Source of the DNA: an uncultured Rhodospirillaceae bacterium
GTDB taxonomy: Bacteria; Pseudomonadota; Alphaproteobacteria; MPNO01
NCBI GenBank assembly: GCA_937916005.1
Contig: CALGIA010000175.1
Span: 1-5,390, forward strand
Length of the DNA stretch: 5,390 nt
Direction: 5' to 3'
Shown here: positions 3,578 to 5,390 of the stretch, piece after piece
Position numbering within the stretch: the stretch's first letter is position 1
Layout: the number at the start of each line of letters is the position of its first letter
Notes under the pieces: generated by a model
Told to the model about the DNA's origin: nothing
The model's database searches: none
Seen by the model: the letters and a program-made list of their open reading frames with translations, nothing else
Position numbers and translations under genes: made by a program

Positions 3578-5390
3578 ACTGGGCAAGAAAATAACCGTCG
3601 TCGGTTTTTTCGGTTTGTCCGATAAGCGTCAGGGTGCGCAGGACTTCATCCACTTTCTTTTCAACTCGCTTGCCCTGTTTGAAACGGCGCGCGAGTTCCA
3701 GTGGCATGATCGGTTTTTCCACATTGGCCAGCATGGCGCGGATGGCGGCGACCTGTTCGGGGAGCGGGGTGGGGAGGCTTGGTTTTTTTGCGCCTTTCAC
3801 GGGGACCAGAAGATCAGCCTCTATCTGTTCGGGTTGTTTCACCGCTGCTTCCTTGGGGGCCTGGAACTCGGGCCGAAGCCAACGAATTTTGCCTTGTTTT
3901 TCTTCTTCCGCCCTTTCGTGATCGAGGGCGACGAGGCGTTCGAGGATCTCCTCGTCCGATAGGTCCACGGGCCAGCCATAGGCTTCGGCCACCGCCTTGT
4001 CCAAGTCTTCGTGAATTTGGCGCAAGACACCGACCAGACCCGCTTCGTAAATATCCGTCTCGGCCTCGGTCAATTTTTCGCCCGCCCGTGCCTTTTCCAA
4101 AACATTATAGAGGCCGGTCATTGTCAATTGCGCATGCAGTCCCAGAACCGATTTCCGATGCGCGTCCAATTGATCTCCGAGTTTGCGAATGCGATCTTTC
4201 AGGTCGTCGGAAGGATCGGGACAGGGGAATGGATCGAAGCAAAGTGTTTTGGTGTAAATTGGACGATCTTCCAGCGTGCTTCCCAAAGCTAGTGTCCAAC
4301 TCACGTGAATTCGGGATGACAAAATTCCTAAAAAATAGGCATCCTCAAAACCAAAATTAACGAGCCTGTTATCCGGTCGGACAGACGCGTCGAGGAACTG
4401 GAAGAACCTATGTTTAGATGTTTCAACTGTTGTGATAAAGCGAGTGAGGCCGTCGAGCGCCGGTCTCAATTCTTTTCTTGGCTCACCAAATATCCACCAG
4501 TTTTCCCGGTAACTTTGACGGTTGTTGTTGTCCCGTTCCGGCTTGACGCGATCCATTACCCATTGATACGCAGCGGGAAAATTATTTCTGACCTCGGCTT
4601 CTTTGAGCGGATAAAAATCGATCACCATCACCCCGCGTGGGCGAGCCGCCAAATCCTTGCCGTTGCGGTATTGAAGGATATGTTTATCTAACCCCGGCAC
4701 CTTGCCAAGGCCGAGGCCTGCCGCTTCTCGAGGAGTGACGATGAAACCAGCGCCATGGAGTGACATGCCTCTACTGCTCAGTTTTTCATTTGCGTGAAGA
4801 GACCCGCAATTAGAAATATCAGCGCCGATAGTGAAGTCCGCATGAATTTTTCCGGTTCGTTCCTTCAGGGTCACTTTGGGCGAATCGGAATTGAGATCGG
4901 CTTCTGCGACCACACGAAGTAATGCCCCATCGAAATCACCGAACTCGCCGACCGTCATTGCGATACGTACAGCTGCCTTGTCAGCTGACTTCATCCAAGG
5001 GTGGTCCGGGACGGCCATAACGAGAGACAGCGGTTTCCTGGCACTCAAATGCCGCGCGATTACTCGGCGAGAAAAATTCTGTGTAATGGAATTGGTGGTT
5101 ATCAGGCCGAAGCGCCGCGCCTTTTTTGTCCGCACGGTCTCAGCCGCCTTGTCCCAGAAATGCATCACAAAATCGGCCCCGCCGGGAATATATTTGCGCA
5201 CCCCCCAGCAAGCTTCGGCGTACCCGTCTCCCAATTCATGGCGCATATCCTTGCCGCCGATGAAGGGCGGGTTGCCGACGATGAAATCCGCCTGTGGCCA
5301 AATTGCGGGCCGGGGGTTGAGATAGCTACGAAGTTCTATTTTGGCTTCTTCATCGGGAATTTCTTCGCCAGTTATGGGATGTAACTTGTA
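3576..5390 (-). CDS. MmeI-like class I DNA methyltransferase / type IIG restriction enzyme, N-terminus outside window
   Basis: The visible 604 residues are the C-terminal part of an N6-adenine DNA methyltransferase of the MmeI type; full-length members usually join nuclease, methyltransferase and target-recognition domains in one chain. The frame is open to the right edge. Counting from the edge, motif IV is NPPF at 40-43 (in DFIVGNPPFIGGKD). It is followed by the family stretch PGGADFVMHFWDKAAE (about 69-84), FGLITTNSITQNF (94-106), a target-recognition-like region (about 170-390), and an IRWLRPEFQ block near 502-510. A C-terminal domain resembling a winged helix (about 539-604) ends the protein. 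Motif I and any nuclease domain would lie outside the window. Parts of the gene (about 4240-4700 and the region toward the edge) are visibly more AT-rich than the housekeeping neighbours, which suggests horizontal acquisition. It converges on the RNA unit, overlapping its terminator tail. The family is confident; restriction activity cannot be judged. Confidence 0.88.
   Translation of the reverse strand, partial: YKLHPITGEEIPDEEAKIELRSYLNPRPAIWPQADFIVGNPPFIGGKDMRHELGDGYAEACWGVRKYIPGGADFVMHFWDKAAETVRTKKARRFGLITTNSITQNFSRRVIARHLSARKPLSLVMAVPDHPWMKSADKAAVRIAMTVGEFGDFDGALLRVVAEADLNSDSPKVTLKERTGKIHADFTIGADISNCGSLHANEKLSSRGMSLHGAGFIVTPREAAGLGLGKVPGLDKHILQYRNGKDLAARPRGVMVIDFYPLKEAEVRNNFPAAYQWVMDRVKPERDNNNRQSYRENWWIFGEPRKELRPALDGLTRFITTVETSKHRFFQFLDASVRPDNRLVNFGFEDAYFLGILSSRIHVSWTLALGSTLEDRPIYTKTLCFDPFPCPDPSDDLKDRIRKLGDQLDAHRKSVLGLHAQLTMTGLYNVLEKARAGEKLTEAETDIYEAGLVGVLRQIHEDLDKAVAEAYGWPVDLSDEEILERLVALDHERAEEEKQGKIRWLRPEFQAPKEAAVKQPEQIEADLLVPVKGAKKPSLPTPLPEQVAAIRAMLANVEKPIMPLELARRFKQGKRVEKKVDEVLRTLTLIGQTEKTDDGYFLAQ

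Noticed and set aside
3634..4360. Long plus-strand frames opposite the DNA methyltransferase.
   Set aside because: They are antisense shadows with no RBS or recognisable domain, while the minus-strand frame carries clear methyltransferase family motifs.

Overview
The window looks like chromosomal DNA of a GC-rich proteobacterium, most likely an alphaproteobacterium. That inference rests on base composition and on the style of the amidohydrolase, exonuclease III and methyltransferase proteins; no marker in the window fixes the genus.

Layout. (a) 1-963, plus strand: the C-terminal part of an ACMSD-type amidohydrolase, cut by the left edge. (b) 964-1025: a convergent intergenic gap with two copies of a near-perfect palindrome. 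(c) 2614-1017, minus strand: a compact operon of exonuclease III (xthA), a class I SAM-dependent methyltransferase (ATGA overlap) and a 59-residue two-helix membrane protein (9-nt gap, Shine-Dalgarno inside the preceding stop codon). (d) 2615-2748: a divergent intergenic region with a 14-bp tandem repeat. (e) 2749-3396, plus strand: an uncharacterised 215-residue protein, possibly distantly related to UPF0149/YecA. (f) 3409-3577, plus strand: a self-contained RNA transcription unit. (g) 3576 to the right edge, minus strand: the C-terminal 604 residues of an MmeI-like DNA methyltransferase/restriction enzyme, locally more AT-rich than the rest and probably acquired horizontally.

The main discovery candidate is (f). 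A sigma70-type promoter with perfect consensus hexamers (TTGACA, 17 bp, TATAAT) is followed by the 3' half of a tRNA (anticodon-stem 3' strand, variable loop, T arm, acceptor strand, encoded CCA). A 13-nt spacer comes next, then the 5' half of a tRNA (acceptor strand, D arm, anticodon-stem 5' strand, loop), then directly a strong intrinsic terminator. The two 37-nt halves are in reversed order but complement each other in the acceptor stem (7/7 with a G3:U70 wobble) and the anticodon stem (5/5), and they carry the usual tertiary-contact bases. This reads as a circularly permuted, possibly two-piece, tRNA gene. It has the same kind of arrangement as the permuted two-piece tmRNA of alphaproteobacteria, but the body is an ordinary tRNA with a true D arm. 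If rejoined in the anticodon loop it would carry the Ile anticodon GAU alongside the alanine identity pair G3:U70. The main competing explanation is two tandem tRNA genes, each broken by an insertion next to the restriction-modification island.
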